From assembly GCF_001420695.1 (NCBI RefSeq), contig NZ_LJJB01000013.1, positions 1,581,731 to 1,645,730 on the forward strand: a stretch of DNA of 64,000 nucleotides, given 5' to 3'. Origin of the DNA: Brevibacillus choshinensis. Its GTDB lineage: Bacteria > Bacillota > Bacilli > Brevibacillales > Brevibacillaceae. Below, one piece after another: positions 53,345 to 61,638 of this stretch. The notes under the pieces are model-generated. The model made no database searches. It saw nothing but the letters and a program-made list of their open reading frames with translations, and was not told the DNA's origin. The translations under genes were made by a program, and so were the position numbers. Position 1 is the stretch's first letter. Each line of letters opens with the position of its first letter.

Positions 53345-54913
53345 TTATTGCTTGTCCAGAGTTGCTGTACGGATCAGACCGTCTGGAACATAGGTGAAGC
53401 CCGTTACTTTTTTGTTCATACCGATCAGCACATATTGATGGTACATGTAGGAGTAACCTGCCTCATCTTGCAGCAATTTGGTTGCTTCTTCATACAGGGC
53501 TTTACGTTTTGTTTCATCTACTTCACTGCGAGCTTTCAGTACCAATTCATCCAATTTTGGCAGATTAATGCGACCATCGTTGTTAGAAGTACCCGATACT
53601 ACGAAGTCATGGAAGTTTTGGTCAGGGTCTTGACGTCCGGACCAGCCCAGTTGCAGTGCATCGAATTCGCCTTTTTCGCCTGTTTCCAGCAATTGACCAT
53701 ACTCCAGTTTTTCCAGAGTTGCGTTGATACCGTGTTGTTTCCACATGTTTTGCAGAACAGCACCCAATTGTTCGTTTTCAGGAGAAGAAGTGATGTACAG
53801 TTTGAAGCTGAAGCCGTTTGGTTGTCCACCTTGTGCCAACAAATCTTTGATCTTCGCAGCGTCTGGAGCTACTGGAGTGTTCAAAGCTTCGTTATAAGCC
53901 AAGCTGCCTTTTGCAAATGCAGTGTGAGCAGGTGCTGCATAGCCGTTAAACAGTACTTTTACCAATGCTTCACGGTCGATAGCAGCATCTACAGCTTGAC
54001 GCAGGAATTTGTTGTCAAATGGCGCGCGGGAGTTGTTCAGGTAGAGACCTTGGAAGCCCCATCCGGATTCTGCAGTCAGCTGCAGGTTGGAATCGCCTTT
54101 TACTGCTGGAATTTCTTTTACAGGTGTATCGTCGATGATATCCAGCATGCCAGAACGCAGGTTTTGTACCTTCGCAGTGCCGTTCGTGAATACTTTGTAA
54201 GTGACTTCATCTACTTTTGGTGCACCGTTCCAGTAGTTTTCGTTCTTTTTGAGGGTTACGTGGTCGCCTTTTACTTGCTCAACAAAGACGAAAGGCCCGG
54301 TTCCCACTGGGTGGTTGAGATATTGATCACCATACTGTTTCACCGCTGCTGGGGATACCATCGTACCACCACGGTCAGCCAGGATAGACAGGAATGGTGC
54401 GAATGGTTCCTTCATTTGAACCTTCACGGTGTTCTTGTCGACTACTGCAACGGATTCCACGAATTTCATGTCGCCTTTGCGTTTCGATTTCGCGTCCGTC
54501 ATGTTGCGTTCGAAATTGAACTTCACTGCTTCAGCGTCAAATTCAGTACCGTCGTGGAATTTTACGCCTTGCTTCAATTTGAATGTATATGTTTTACCGT
54601 CTGGTGTAACCTCGTAGGATTCAGCAAGCATTGGCACGAGCTTTCCAGTTGGGTCGATCTCAAACAGCTTGTCATAAAGGCTTGCGTATACTTGACGATC
54701 ATACAGGGACGTCGAAATGTTCGGGTCCATGGATGGAGGATCTGCTTTCAGTCCGATGTTAATTACTTTTTTACCTGTGGATGGTGCAGGAGCTGCTGCA
54801 TTTCCACCGTCAGTGCTAGGAGTAGCGCTGCCTCCTCCTCCACAACCTGTTACCAAAAGCATGGTTCCCAGTACGGCACTCATCAATGTTTTGCTGGCTT
54901 TTTTCGAAAACAT
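53345..54913 (-). CDS. Peptide ABC transporter substrate-binding lipoprotein (family 5)
   Basis: About 522 residues from ATG 54913 (AAAAGGGG upstream). Lipobox MLLVTGC, Gly/Ser linker, then SBP family 5 core: INIGLKADPPSMDPNISTSL, MLAESYEVTPDGKTYTFKLKQGVKFHDGTEF and later LGWSGRQDPDQNF. The RQDPDQNFHDFV segment and neighbours suggest a di/oligopeptide or glutathione-like ligand. Head of the importer operon. Confidence 0.93.
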   Translation of the reverse strand: MFSKKASKTLMSAVLGTMLLVTGCGGGGSATPSTDGGNAAAPAPSTGKKVINIGLKADPPSMDPNISTSLYDRQVYASLYDKLFEIDPTGKLVPMLAESYEVTPDGKTYTFKLKQGVKFHDGTEFDAEAVKFNFERNMTDAKSKRKGDMKFVESVAVVDKNTVKVQMKEPFAPFLSILADRGGTMVSPAAVKQYGDQYLNHPVGTGPFVFVEQVKGDHVTLKKNENYWNGAPKVDEVTYKVFTNGTAKVQNLRSGMLDIIDDTPVKEIPAVKGDSNLQLTAESGWGFQGLYLNNSRAPFDNKFLRQAVDAAIDREALVKVLFNGYAAPAHTAFAKGSLAYNEALNTPVAPDAAKIKDLLAQGGQPNGFSFKLYITSSPENEQLGAVLQNMWKQHGINATLEKLEYGQLLETGEKGEFDALQLGWSGRQDPDQNFHDFVVSGTSNNDGRINLPKLDELVLKARSEVDETKRKALYEEATKLLQDEAGYSYMYHQYVLIGMNKKVTGFTYVPDGLIRTATLDKQ

Positions 54914-54950
54914 AGGATGACCCCTTTTCTCTTTTTTGTCTAAACTAGCT

Positions 54951-54970
54951 GACAGATTGATTTTTCTGTC
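54951..54970. promoter_or_regulatory. Inverted repeat before the peptide-binding protein gene
   Basis: GACAGA-N8-TCTGTC, perfect 6-bp arms, 38 bases upstream of the start at 54913. Could be an operator or leader hairpin. Confidence 0.35.
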
Positions 54971-55046
54971 TTTAGGCTCTTTGGAATGATGTTTTCCCAA
55001 CGGCACTTACTCCGATGGCATTCCCCCTTCCAATGTCGCGATGTGT

Positions 55047-55523
55047 CTATCGAACGAATTTGTACTTGGATTTTAAAATCTTTAATTCATTAATCACGTT
55101 TACTCTGGTGACACCTGGTATTTTGTTCAAGGTTTTCATTAAAAATTGCGATAATTCTTCATAGTTGCGAACCAGGATTTGCGTGATCAATTGGTATTCC
55201 CCAGTAGTCAGGACAACCAAGCGTACTTCCACAATTCCGTTCAACACCGCGACTACATCGTCCAGCTTGTCCGCTTCTACAGCGATTTGAACGAAAGACT
55301 GTACGTTAAGCCCCGCTTTGACTGGATTCACAATGCCTACCAGACTCAAGACTCCTTCATCCTGCATTTGCTGAACTCGCATCCGGATGGTTTTTTCCGT
55401 GACGCCAAGCTCTTTTGCAATTTGGGTAAAAGGTAGACGTGCATTCTCCTGTAAGGCACGGACAATACCGTAATCGATGTCATCTAATTCTGGATAAAGA
55501 GATCTTCGGAATTTCTCTTCCAT
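55047..55523 (-). CDS. Lrp/AsnC family regulator (YwrC/ChrS-like)
   Basis: 158 residues, same length as B. subtilis YwrC (ChrS), from memory. Helix-turn-helix LDDIDYGIVRALQENARLPFTQIAKELGVTEKTIRMRVQQM (about 14-60) followed by the RAM ligand domain. It lies directly before a peptide importer, two chromate-type transporters and ggt. In B. subtilis ywrC neighbours ywrB, ywrA and ywrD, the same families, so it likely regulates this unit. Confidence 0.92.
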   Translation of the reverse strand: MEEKFRRSLYPELDDIDYGIVRALQENARLPFTQIAKELGVTEKTIRMRVQQMQDEGVLSLVGIVNPVKAGLNVQSFVQIAVEADKLDDVVAVLNGIVEVRLVVLTTGEYQLITQILVRNYEELSQFLMKTLNKIPGVTRVNVINELKILKSKYKFVR

Positions 55524-55596
55524 ATCATCCCTACCTTATTCGTCTTTTTCCCTAATAATTGTTCCTCTAAACAGTCAAATATTTTTTAATATAAGA

Positions 55597-55637
55597 CGAA
55601 TTTCGTTATTAATGTTGTTACTATAATACGAATTTCG
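55597..55637. promoter_or_regulatory. Paired CGAATTTCG operator sites upstream of the Lrp gene
   Basis: CGAATTTCG, a palindrome with a central T, occurs at 55597-55605 and 55629-55637, both in the context ACGAATTTCG. The centres are 32 bases apart, about three helix turns, as expected for an octameric Lrp-type protein. A related CGAATTTG lies at 55055-55062, before the transporter genes. Confidence 0.6.
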
Positions 55638-55696
55638 ACAATATGCAACAGTTTATCTGAAAATTTGATTTTGAAAGCATTTTCAATTTTTTATTT

Positions 55697-55725
55697 TTGT
55701 TTATCATATTATTAAGTGATATAAA
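55697..55725 (+). promoter_or_regulatory. Strong plus-strand promoter not serving a protein gene
   Basis: TTGTTT (55697-55702), 17-base spacer, TATAAA (55720-55725). The next bases form a structured sequence; no plus-strand coding frame follows. Confidence 0.5.
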
Positions 55726-55731
55726 GAAAAT

Positions 55732-55838
55732 GTAGGAAGGCGACCAAAGTAGGTCTTCGCGGGGTGTAGGCTGGAGCGCAGATCGGAAACCTGCTTCTCC
55801 TCACCTCCGCTATGTTGATAAGCTCATCTTTTTCCCTC
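55732..55838 (+). ncRNA. Candidate structured small RNA
   Basis: A long hairpin can form: GCGG-GGTG (55759-55766) with CACC-U-CCGC (55802-55810), inside it GGAG-C-GCAG (55773-55781) with CTGC-UU-CTCC (55791-55800), loop AUCGGAAAC. A smaller stem GACC/GGTC sits 5' of it. GC content is far above the AT-rich flanks and a promoter lies just upstream. No known family recognised; the 3' end is uncertain (TCTTTTTCCC near 55828). It could instead be a decayed fragment. Confidence 0.35.
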
Positions 55839-55849
55839 ACAATTTCCGA

Positions 55850-55902
55850 TTATAAAAAACAGAAAGCAGCCACGCCCTTTGGGGTGACTGCCTTTTCTCT
55901 GG
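55850..55902 (-). terminator. Terminator of guanine deaminase gene
   Basis: GGCAGTCACCCC and GGGCGTGGCTGC pair on the minus strand, then TTTCTGTTTTTTATAA. Confidence 0.75.
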
Positions 55903-56373
55903 TTAATACTCGACTTTGCTCTGCGATTCCCTCCATGCTTCAAATGGAGACTGATAATTTTCTGGATGAATTTGCATGAAGGGAATTGACCTCTCCGGGT
56001 ATGGAATCCCGATTTGCTCGTAGATAAACTGGTCATCAAATCCAATTTCCGCCGCATCCTGCTTGGTGCAGGCAAAGTAGACGATTTTCGGTCGTGCCCA
56101 ATAGATCGCTCCCAGACACATCGGGCAAGGCTCACAGCTCGTGTAAAGCTCGCAGTCCGTCAATTGAAATGTGTTCAGGTTGCGACATGCCTCGCGAATT
56201 GCCTGGACCTCTGCATGTGCAGTAGGATCATTCGTCGCCGTTACTTCATTGCAGCCTGTCCCTACGATCTGACCGTCTTTGACGACGATGGCCCCGAAAG
56301 GTCCGCCGTGACTTTGAAGCACGTTCTCCAGAGCAAGCTTTACTGCCTTCTCCATCCAGGACTGTTGCTCCAT
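55903..56373 (-). CDS. guaD: Guanine deaminase (cytidine deaminase fold)
   Basis: 156 residues, the length of B. subtilis GuaD. Zinc site: TAHAEVQAIREA (His, catalytic Glu) and TSCEPCPMCLGAIYWARPK (two Cys). The domain-swapped C-terminus FDDQFIYEQIGIPYPERSIPF and the ending SPFEAWRESQSKVEY are typical of GuaD rather than tRNA adenosine deaminase. It converts guanine to xanthine in purine salvage. Confidence 0.93.
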   Translation of the reverse strand: MEQQSWMEKAVKLALENVLQSHGGPFGAIVVKDGQIVGTGCNEVTATNDPTAHAEVQAIREACRNLNTFQLTDCELYTSCEPCPMCLGAIYWARPKIVYFACTKQDAAEIGFDDQFIYEQIGIPYPERSIPFMQIHPENYQSPFEAWRESQSKVEY

Positions 56374-56432
56374 CTCTTATCGTCCTCCTCACACTTTCCT
56401 ACATCCTATTTTATGTAAGTTCGCGCTCGGAC

Positions 56433-56482
56433 ATGAAAAGACCTCGTGCACCAGGTCGGTCAGCCATCCACGAGGTCTGCTT
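56433..56482 (-). terminator. Terminator of the Bce-like operon
   Basis: Perfect 10-bp stem AGACCTCGTG / CACGAGGTCT with a 20-base loop, followed by TTTTCATG on the minus strand, 8 bases after the permease stop. Confidence 0.8.
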
Positions 56483-56486
56483 TCCT

Positions 56487-58373
56487 TTATCGGGACATAG
56501 ATCGCTTCAGATGGAACAAGTAGCGATTGCGGATAATCCAGAAGTAGATCGCCTGGACGACGACAAAGCTAAGAAGTACGATCGCGGTCGGCTTGACCAC
56601 GGATGCAATGAGCATGATCTTTAACAAGCTTTGCAGCGAGACGAACGCGACCATGCTGTGAATGATCGCCACGACGATCGGCACAAAGAACAAGAGCGCA
56701 ATCTGGATAGTCACAATTCGGGACAATTCTTGATCAGAAAGTCCGATTTTCGATATCGCCCCGTACTGCCGCTTATCGTTCTCCAGATCGGTGTACAGAC
56801 GGAAGTAAAGAAAGCTGGCCGCAGCGACAAAGAACAGAACCCCTACAAACAATCCAATAAACAGAGCCATATTCGCCATCTGCTTCATGGAGTGATAGAC
56901 CGGCGCACGGGCGGAAAAGTAGTAATGTTCCCCGTAATGCTCGATCTGCTCTTCCAGCTTCAGGCTAATCTCTTGCGTATCTTTCCATTTCGGCACGACG
57001 TATCCGTAGCGCATCTCTTCTTCCAAGCCGGTTAGCCCGTCGTAGACAGCATCCGGAATGACAGCCAACCGTTCGAAATCAAGCCCGCTCAGCAGCGGAT
57101 TCATTTTCGTGTCCGTTTTGACGATCAGCTGGCGTTGACCGACATCCAGTACCTTGCTTTCCACTGCATCGCCAAACCATCGGACCACCAGGAAGGCCTC
57201 ATTCTCATTCAGCTTCAGTTCCCTCGTATTTGCAGCGAGGGCGAATTGATTGTAGTCCGACAGCTTGACCACACCGACCTTTTCCTCATTCACCTTTTGC
57301 GGCAAGATCCGCATCGTCACCTGGTGCTTTTCAAAGGAAAATCCAGCTTGCTGTAGACCGTTTTCAATCAAAGAGAGATGCTTTTGTTCCTCCAGATTGC
57401 TCTTTTTCGTCTGGTATTCAAAAGCAAACGGGTTGGTCTTGACCACGGTTTCCTGGATGGACCCTGCCAATGCGGCCAACGTTCCGATTGCACAAAAGGC
57501 GATCGTCGAAACGATGCTGACGAGAAAAAACATCCGTGCGTTGTCTTTCATCCGGTAGTCCAGATCTGATAGCGTAATCAGGTTGGTCCGTTTCCAATAA
57601 AAGAAGCGGTTCTTCTTTAGAAAGGCAATGAGGAATACACTCATCTGTGTGAAGAGCAAGTACGTTCCGGCGATCGTCAAGACCGTTACAGGCAAAAGCA
57701 GGACCACCACAGAGATCCCATCTGCCGTGAGCGCGAGCGTGTACGCGATGATTATCAGACCTGCAGCCAAAAGCGATAGGAACACGGAAGCCTTTGGTTC
57801 CCTCTTGGGTCGCTGACTCCCCTGGAGCAGATCCAAGAGACTGCGGCTGCGCAATAACAAGACGGTAAAGAAGGATATCGCTACGAACAAAATGAGAAAC
57901 GCGACAAACGTCAAGCCGATCGCCTGCCAGGGAAAGTAAAACTCCAATGCCTGTACGTCCAGTAAAAAACCGGCTAATTGAAAGAACAGCTTCCCCAGTA
58001 CAAGCCCCAGTCCAATTCCAAAAATAATGGAGACGATACCGATTAGCATGTTTTCCATAAAGATCAGCAGATTGCGTTGCTTCGCCGTCATCCCGTGCAT
58101 GAACAGAATGCCGAACTCTTTCTCCCTCTTTTTCAAAAAGGCACCTACACAATAAAAGAGAAAGAAAAACGCGAACAGAAAGATGATGTATTCCGCCACC
58201 ATCATTCCGGTCGCGACAGACCCATGAATCTCCTCATCGGCAATCCCCGGGTGAAAAATGAACATTGCGTAGACAAAAAAGATCATGACGGAAAAGACGC
58301 TGCTCAAAAAGAAAGCAGCATACGTACGCTTGTTGCGTAAAACGTTGTTACACGCGAATTGTCGAAAGGTCAT
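56487..58373 (-). CDS. BceB-like ABC transporter permease (peptide antibiotic sensing and resistance)
   Basis: About 628 residues from ATG 58373 (GGGAGGGAACAACT upstream). FtsX-type permease with about ten membrane helices; start TFRQFACNNVLRNKRTYAAFFLSS is typical of BceB/YtsD. A large extracytoplasmic domain of about 210 residues (about 300-510) between helices 7 and 8 is the sensor region of this family. It overlaps the ATPase gene by 26 bases. With BceA it senses and removes cell-wall-active peptides such as bacitracin; the actual peptide is unknown. Confidence 0.9.
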   Translation of the reverse strand: MTFRQFACNNVLRNKRTYAAFFLSSVFSVMIFFVYAMFIFHPGIADEEIHGSVATGMMVAEYIIFLFAFFFLFYCVGAFLKKREKEFGILFMHGMTAKQRNLLIFMENMLIGIVSIIFGIGLGLVLGKLFFQLAGFLLDVQALEFYFPWQAIGLTFVAFLILFVAISFFTVLLLRSRSLLDLLQGSQRPKREPKASVFLSLLAAGLIIIAYTLALTADGISVVVLLLPVTVLTIAGTYLLFTQMSVFLIAFLKKNRFFYWKRTNLITLSDLDYRMKDNARMFFLVSIVSTIAFCAIGTLAALAGSIQETVVKTNPFAFEYQTKKSNLEEQKHLSLIENGLQQAGFSFEKHQVTMRILPQKVNEEKVGVVKLSDYNQFALAANTRELKLNENEAFLVVRWFGDAVESKVLDVGQRQLIVKTDTKMNPLLSGLDFERLAVIPDAVYDGLTGLEEEMRYGYVVPKWKDTQEISLKLEEQIEHYGEHYYFSARAPVYHSMKQMANMALFIGLFVGVLFFVAAASFLYFRLYTDLENDKRQYGAISKIGLSDQELSRIVTIQIALLFFVPIVVAIIHSMVAFVSLQSLLKIMLIASVVKPTAIVLLSFVVVQAIYFWIIRNRYLFHLKRSMSR

Positions 58374-59118
58374 AGTTGTTCCCTCCCAAAAACGACAGTG
58401 CGTCAATGATCTTCTGGAAGAACACCTGGCGACTCTCTCCCCGGTACATTTCGTTGTGCAACTGACCGTCCTTGATAAAAATGACGCGGTGACAATAGCT
58501 CGCTGCCAAGGCATCGTGCGTGACCATCATCATCGTTGTATTTTCCGATTTATTGATGGCTTCCAGCGTTTCCATTACGCTACGCGATGATTTGGAATCG
58601 AGATTGCCCGTCGGTTCATCTGCGAGCAAGAGCGACGGCGTGTGGATGATGGCACGTGCAATTGCTGTCCGTTGTCGCTGTCCACCAGATACCTCAAATG
58701 TGCGTTTGTCCAAAATCTCCTGGATGCCCAGCTTAGCTGCAATCGTCTGCAGCTTTTCCTCCATGACCGCTACGCCCTCACCCTCCAGCGTGAGCGGCAG
58801 TACGATATTTTCCCCAATCGTCAGCGTATCGAGTAGATTAAAATCTTGAAAGACGAATCCCAGCTCCTTGCGACGAAACAGTGCGAGCTTTTCTTTTTTT
58901 AATAAATGAGGGTTGGTTCCATTTAAAAGAACGGCCCCGGAAGTCGGAGAATCGATGGTAGAGATCATGTTAAGCAGCGTCGTTTTCCCACTGCCTGACG
59001 GTCCCATGATGCCCACAAACTCTCCTTTGCGAATCGTAAAATCTATATCAGTCAGCGCGCGGTAAGTAACCTTGCCTCCGTATATCTTACTCAGACTTTT
59101 CACCTGTAACATGTCCAT
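58348..59118 (-). CDS. BceA-like ABC transporter ATP-binding protein
   Basis: About 256 residues from ATG 59118 (GAAAGGGG upstream). Walker A GPSGSGKTTLLNM, Q-loop, signature VSGGQRQRTAIARA, Walker B LLLADEPTGNLDSKSS. Its promoter region includes the TTAC-N6-GTAA element inside the end of the kinase gene, as B. subtilis bceA has its own BceR promoter. Confidence 0.92.
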   Translation of the reverse strand: MDMLQVKSLSKIYGGKVTYRALTDIDFTIRKGEFVGIMGPSGSGKTTLLNMISTIDSPTSGAVLLNGTNPHLLKKEKLALFRRKELGFVFQDFNLLDTLTIGENIVLPLTLEGEGVAVMEEKLQTIAAKLGIQEILDKRTFEVSGGQRQRTAIARAIIHTPSLLLADEPTGNLDSKSSRSVMETLEAINKSENTTMMMVTHDALAASYCHRVIFIKDGQLHNEMYRGESRQVFFQKIIDALSFLGGNNYDLSTIRV

Positions 59119-59148
59119 CGGTCTTACCCCTTTCTCACCTTCATTCCC

Positions 59149-59213
59149 ACTATACGGAAGCGCACTTCGTACCGCCATCGAATTAACTTTCAGCTTTCTT
59201 ACGATCTTGTAAG
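59149..59213 (-). promoter_or_regulatory. BceR-type operator and activated promoter before the bceA-like gene
   Basis: Minus strand: CTTACAAGATCGTAAG (59213-59198), CTGAAAGTTAA (59193-59183), TCGAT, then -10 TATAGT (59154-59149), whose first base is 39 bases after the first base of CTGAAAG. The -35 position (TGGCGG) is poor, as expected for an activator-dependent promoter. It overlaps the last kinase codons. Confidence 0.7.
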
Positions 59214-60199
59214 GTTGGGAGCACAGCGGACATAATCACCCGTACCGTCGTTCCTACACCTACTTCAGATTCCAGTTCTACCCCGTGATGCAAGCGACCA
59301 CAAATTTCTTTGACCAAGTACAGACCCATTCCCGTTGATTCCGGGTATTTGCGCCCATTTTCCCCTGTAAAATACGGCTGAAACACACGTCGGATGTCCT
59401 CCAGGGGTATCCCGATCCCGTAATCCTGTACTTCTAGGGCGACGTTCGGACCTAGCTCATAAGCACGGATCGTCACCTTGTTGCTTTTGCCCGCTGAATA
59501 GCGCACGGCATTGGTCAACATCTGGGTTAAGACAAAGGACAGCCATTTATCGTCTGACTCCACCCGCCACTGCCCGTCCACCTTTAGCTCGGGATACACC
59601 TGATTACGGATGAACAGTCTCTTGTTTTCCGCGAGTACATTTTGTGCCAAGCTGTGGAGTGTCACCGGTTCTACGAGGAAGTCCTGCTCAAAGCGATCCA
59701 GCCGGGCGATGTACAGGACGGTTTCCAGCCCTCGCTTGATTCGATCGACTTCTTCCCGGACACTTTCTGCCGTCGGATCGTCTTCATTTTGCAGCAATAA
59801 ATGAATGACGGAGATAGGGGTCTTCATCTGGTGAACCCACTGCTGGATGAACGTCGTGTAGTCGCGTTGCTTATTTTCATACGCATGCAGTTGTTCCTTG
59901 TACAGCCGATAATGCTCGAGAAAGGTCTCATCGAGTGCACGACATATTGCCGCATTGCCGTGCGTCTGCGTCAGCTCTTCCAGCGATTGTACCGGATTGC
60001 TCAGACGCTGGTAGATCGACCGGTGCGTCAAATAACGCACTACCATAAATGCCCCTGCAAAAAAAACCGACAGGAACACAGCATAAATCATTAGCGATTC
60101 GTTCCAATAACCATCCAGCGCAATGATGAGCAAAAGCAAAATGAGCTGAACGAGAAAAAAAACAGCAAAGGCCCATTGATCTCGGAGAAACAGCTTCAT
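59183..60199 (-). CDS. Bce-type intramembrane-sensing histidine kinase
   Basis: 338 residues. Two membrane helices (about 10-30 and 37-58) with only a few residues between them, so it lacks a sensor domain and should sense through the BceAB-like transporter. H-box FIQQWVHQMKTPISVIHLLL with the phospho-His, N-box QMLTNAVRYSAG, G-boxes VQDYGIGIP and STGMGLYLVKEI. Overlaps the response regulator by 4 bases. Confidence 0.93.
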   Translation of the reverse strand: MKLFLRDQWAFAVFFLVQLILLLLIIALDGYWNESLMIYAVFLSVFFAGAFMVVRYLTHRSIYQRLSNPVQSLEELTQTHGNAAICRALDETFLEHYRLYKEQLHAYENKQRDYTTFIQQWVHQMKTPISVIHLLLQNEDDPTAESVREEVDRIKRGLETVLYIARLDRFEQDFLVEPVTLHSLAQNVLAENKRLFIRNQVYPELKVDGQWRVESDDKWLSFVLTQMLTNAVRYSAGKSNKVTIRAYELGPNVALEVQDYGIGIPLEDIRRVFQPYFTGENGRKYPESTGMGLYLVKEICGRLHHGVELESEVGVGTTVRVIMSAVLPTLQDRKKAES

Positions 60200-60894
60200 T
60201 GCCCGTCCTCCCAGACAGCCTTCAAGCGATAGCCTGAGCCACGCACCGTCTCTACAGCACCCTCTAGCCCCATATCCTTCAGCTTTCCGCGCACGCGCGT
60301 AATGTAGACGTTCAATGTGTTCTCATCCACAAACTGCTCGTCCCAGAGCTTTTCCAAGAGACGCTCACGACTGACGACGCGCGGATATTGGTTCATCAGC
60401 GCTTCCAGCAGCAGCGCTTCCTTTTTGCTCAGCTCGACCTTGTTCTCGTGGATGGATAGCTCCATTCGTTCCAGAAACAGCTTGAGGCCAGCTACCTCGA
60501 CAGTCCGCTCCCCTTCCTGAGGTGCGTACAAGCCATAGGCGCGCCGAAGCTGACTGCGGATTTTTGCCATGACCACATCGTAGTCAAACGGCTTGGTAAT
60601 GTAGTCATCCGCCCCGTTTTCCAGCGCCATCACCTGATCCATCTTGCTATCCCTGGCTGAGATGAACAGGATCGGGCAATTGGATTCCTGGCGCATTTGA
60701 CGGCACCAGTAGAACCCATCGAATTTAGGCAAATTCACATCGAGCAAAACCAGATCCGGATGCACCTCTGTAAATACGTCCATGACCCGGTCAAAATGCT
60801 CGACATTCACTGTATGATAACCATATTTTTCCAACTGACTCTGCAGTAATTGATTGATTTTAGGATCGTCCTCTACGATCATAATGGTCGACAT
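60196..60894 (-). CDS. Bce-type OmpR-family response regulator
   Basis: 232 residues. Receiver domain IMIVEDDPKINQLL with phospho-Asp in PDLVLLDVNLPKFDG and Lys in DYITKPFDYD; winged helix from about 130 (KEALLLEALMNQYPRVVSRERLLEKLW, RVRGKLKDMG). Expected to bind TTAC-N6-GTAA elements before the bceA-like and sigma genes. Confidence 0.94.
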   Translation of the reverse strand: MSTIMIVEDDPKINQLLQSQLEKYGYHTVNVEHFDRVMDVFTEVHPDLVLLDVNLPKFDGFYWCRQMRQESNCPILFISARDSKMDQVMALENGADDYITKPFDYDVVMAKIRSQLRRAYGLYAPQEGERTVEVAGLKLFLERMELSIHENKVELSKKEALLLEALMNQYPRVVSRERLLEKLWDEQFVDENTLNVYITRVRGKLKDMGLEGAVETVRGSGYRLKAVWEDGQ

Positions 60895-60950
60895 CGGTTG
60901 TAACTCCCTTCATTCCTAAGTCTTGCTTTCGTTCCCCCCTATACTATACC

Positions 60951-60978
60951 TTAGAAAAACTGGGCTTGTCGCCCAGTC
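60951..60978 (-). terminator. Second terminator between sigma factor and response regulator genes
   Basis: ACTGGGC-GACAA-GCCCAGT on the minus strand followed by TTTTCTAAG. It backs up the terminator at 61050, isolating the two units. Confidence 0.7.
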
Positions 60979-61049
60979 CAATAGCGAAAGCCCTAAGTTT
61001 TTCTTATACTTTCATCCTTTGTCGCGCCAGCGATCTTAAACCCACTGAA

Positions 61050-61083
61050 AGTAAAAAAAAGGATGGACCTGTTGTCCATCCTA
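61050..61083 (-). terminator. Terminator of ECF sigma gene
   Basis: AGGATGGAC-AACAG-GTCCATCCT followed by TTTTTTTAC on the minus strand; the stem overlaps the stop codon. Confidence 0.85.
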
Positions 61084-61599
61084 AGCTTGGGCCGCCTTCA
61101 TCATCTGCTGGAGCTTTTTGATTCCGCGGAAATGAAGGATTTTCACCGATGCTTCCGTTTTTCCCAAGATCTCAGCAATTTCATTCATTCTCAGGTCAGC
61201 CAGATACCGGAGCTGAATCACGTTGCGCTGATCAGCCGTCAAGGTATGTACCTTTTGCCACAATACATCCGTTGATTCTTGCGTCATGAGACACTCCTCC
61301 GGCAGATCATCTGTTGCCTTCATAGCGGAAAACGTCTCCTGATCGACCGGGCATTCCCGCTTCTTGCGCATGTAGTCGATCAATGCGTTGTGGGCAATGC
61401 GGAAAATCCACGCTCCGAACGGGTGGCGACCATCGTATTGCTCCAGCTTGGAGTATACCTTGATGAACACCGTCGTAGTCAGATCCTCGACATCCCAGAC
61501 GTTTTTGACGCGATAGCGAAAATAGCGATATATTTTGGCGGAGTATTCTTCGTAAATTTGCTGATGATTCAATTGTGGATATAAGAGTGCGGTATTCAT
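61081..61599 (-). CDS. ECF-type RNA polymerase sigma factor
   Basis: 172 residues, GGGAG before ATG 61599. Region 2: YRYFRYRVKNVWDVEDLTTTVFIKVY and FGAWIFRIAHNALIDYMRKKR; region 4: LTADQRNVIQLRYLADLRMNEIAEILGKTEASVKILHFRGIKKL. No anti-sigma gene is linked: a terminator follows the stop codon and the next gene is the response regulator. Its promoter carries the same element as the bceA-like promoter, so control is likely by transcription rather than by an anti-sigma. Confidence 0.9.
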   Translation of the reverse strand: MNTALLYPQLNHQQIYEEYSAKIYRYFRYRVKNVWDVEDLTTTVFIKVYSKLEQYDGRHPFGAWIFRIAHNALIDYMRKKRECPVDQETFSAMKATDDLPEECLMTQESTDVLWQKVHTLTADQRNVIQLRYLADLRMNEIAEILGKTEASVKILHFRGIKKLQQMMKAAQA

Positions 61600-61638
61600 T
61601 ATCGATCTCCCATTTCATGATCCGTATGAGTTGATTTC

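Noticed and set aside
53348-54943. Very long plus-strand open frame opposite the peptide-binding protein gene
   Set aside because: Its product is rich in Phe, Cys and Trp without any domain, and the opposite strand encodes a clear family 5 binding protein with lipobox and ribosome site.
55732-55838. SRP RNA or a known riboswitch class
   Set aside because: The conserved SRP GGUCAGGUCCGGAAGGAAGCA-type segment is missing and the pattern fits none of the purine, SAM, TPP, FMN, lysine or c-di-GMP motifs.
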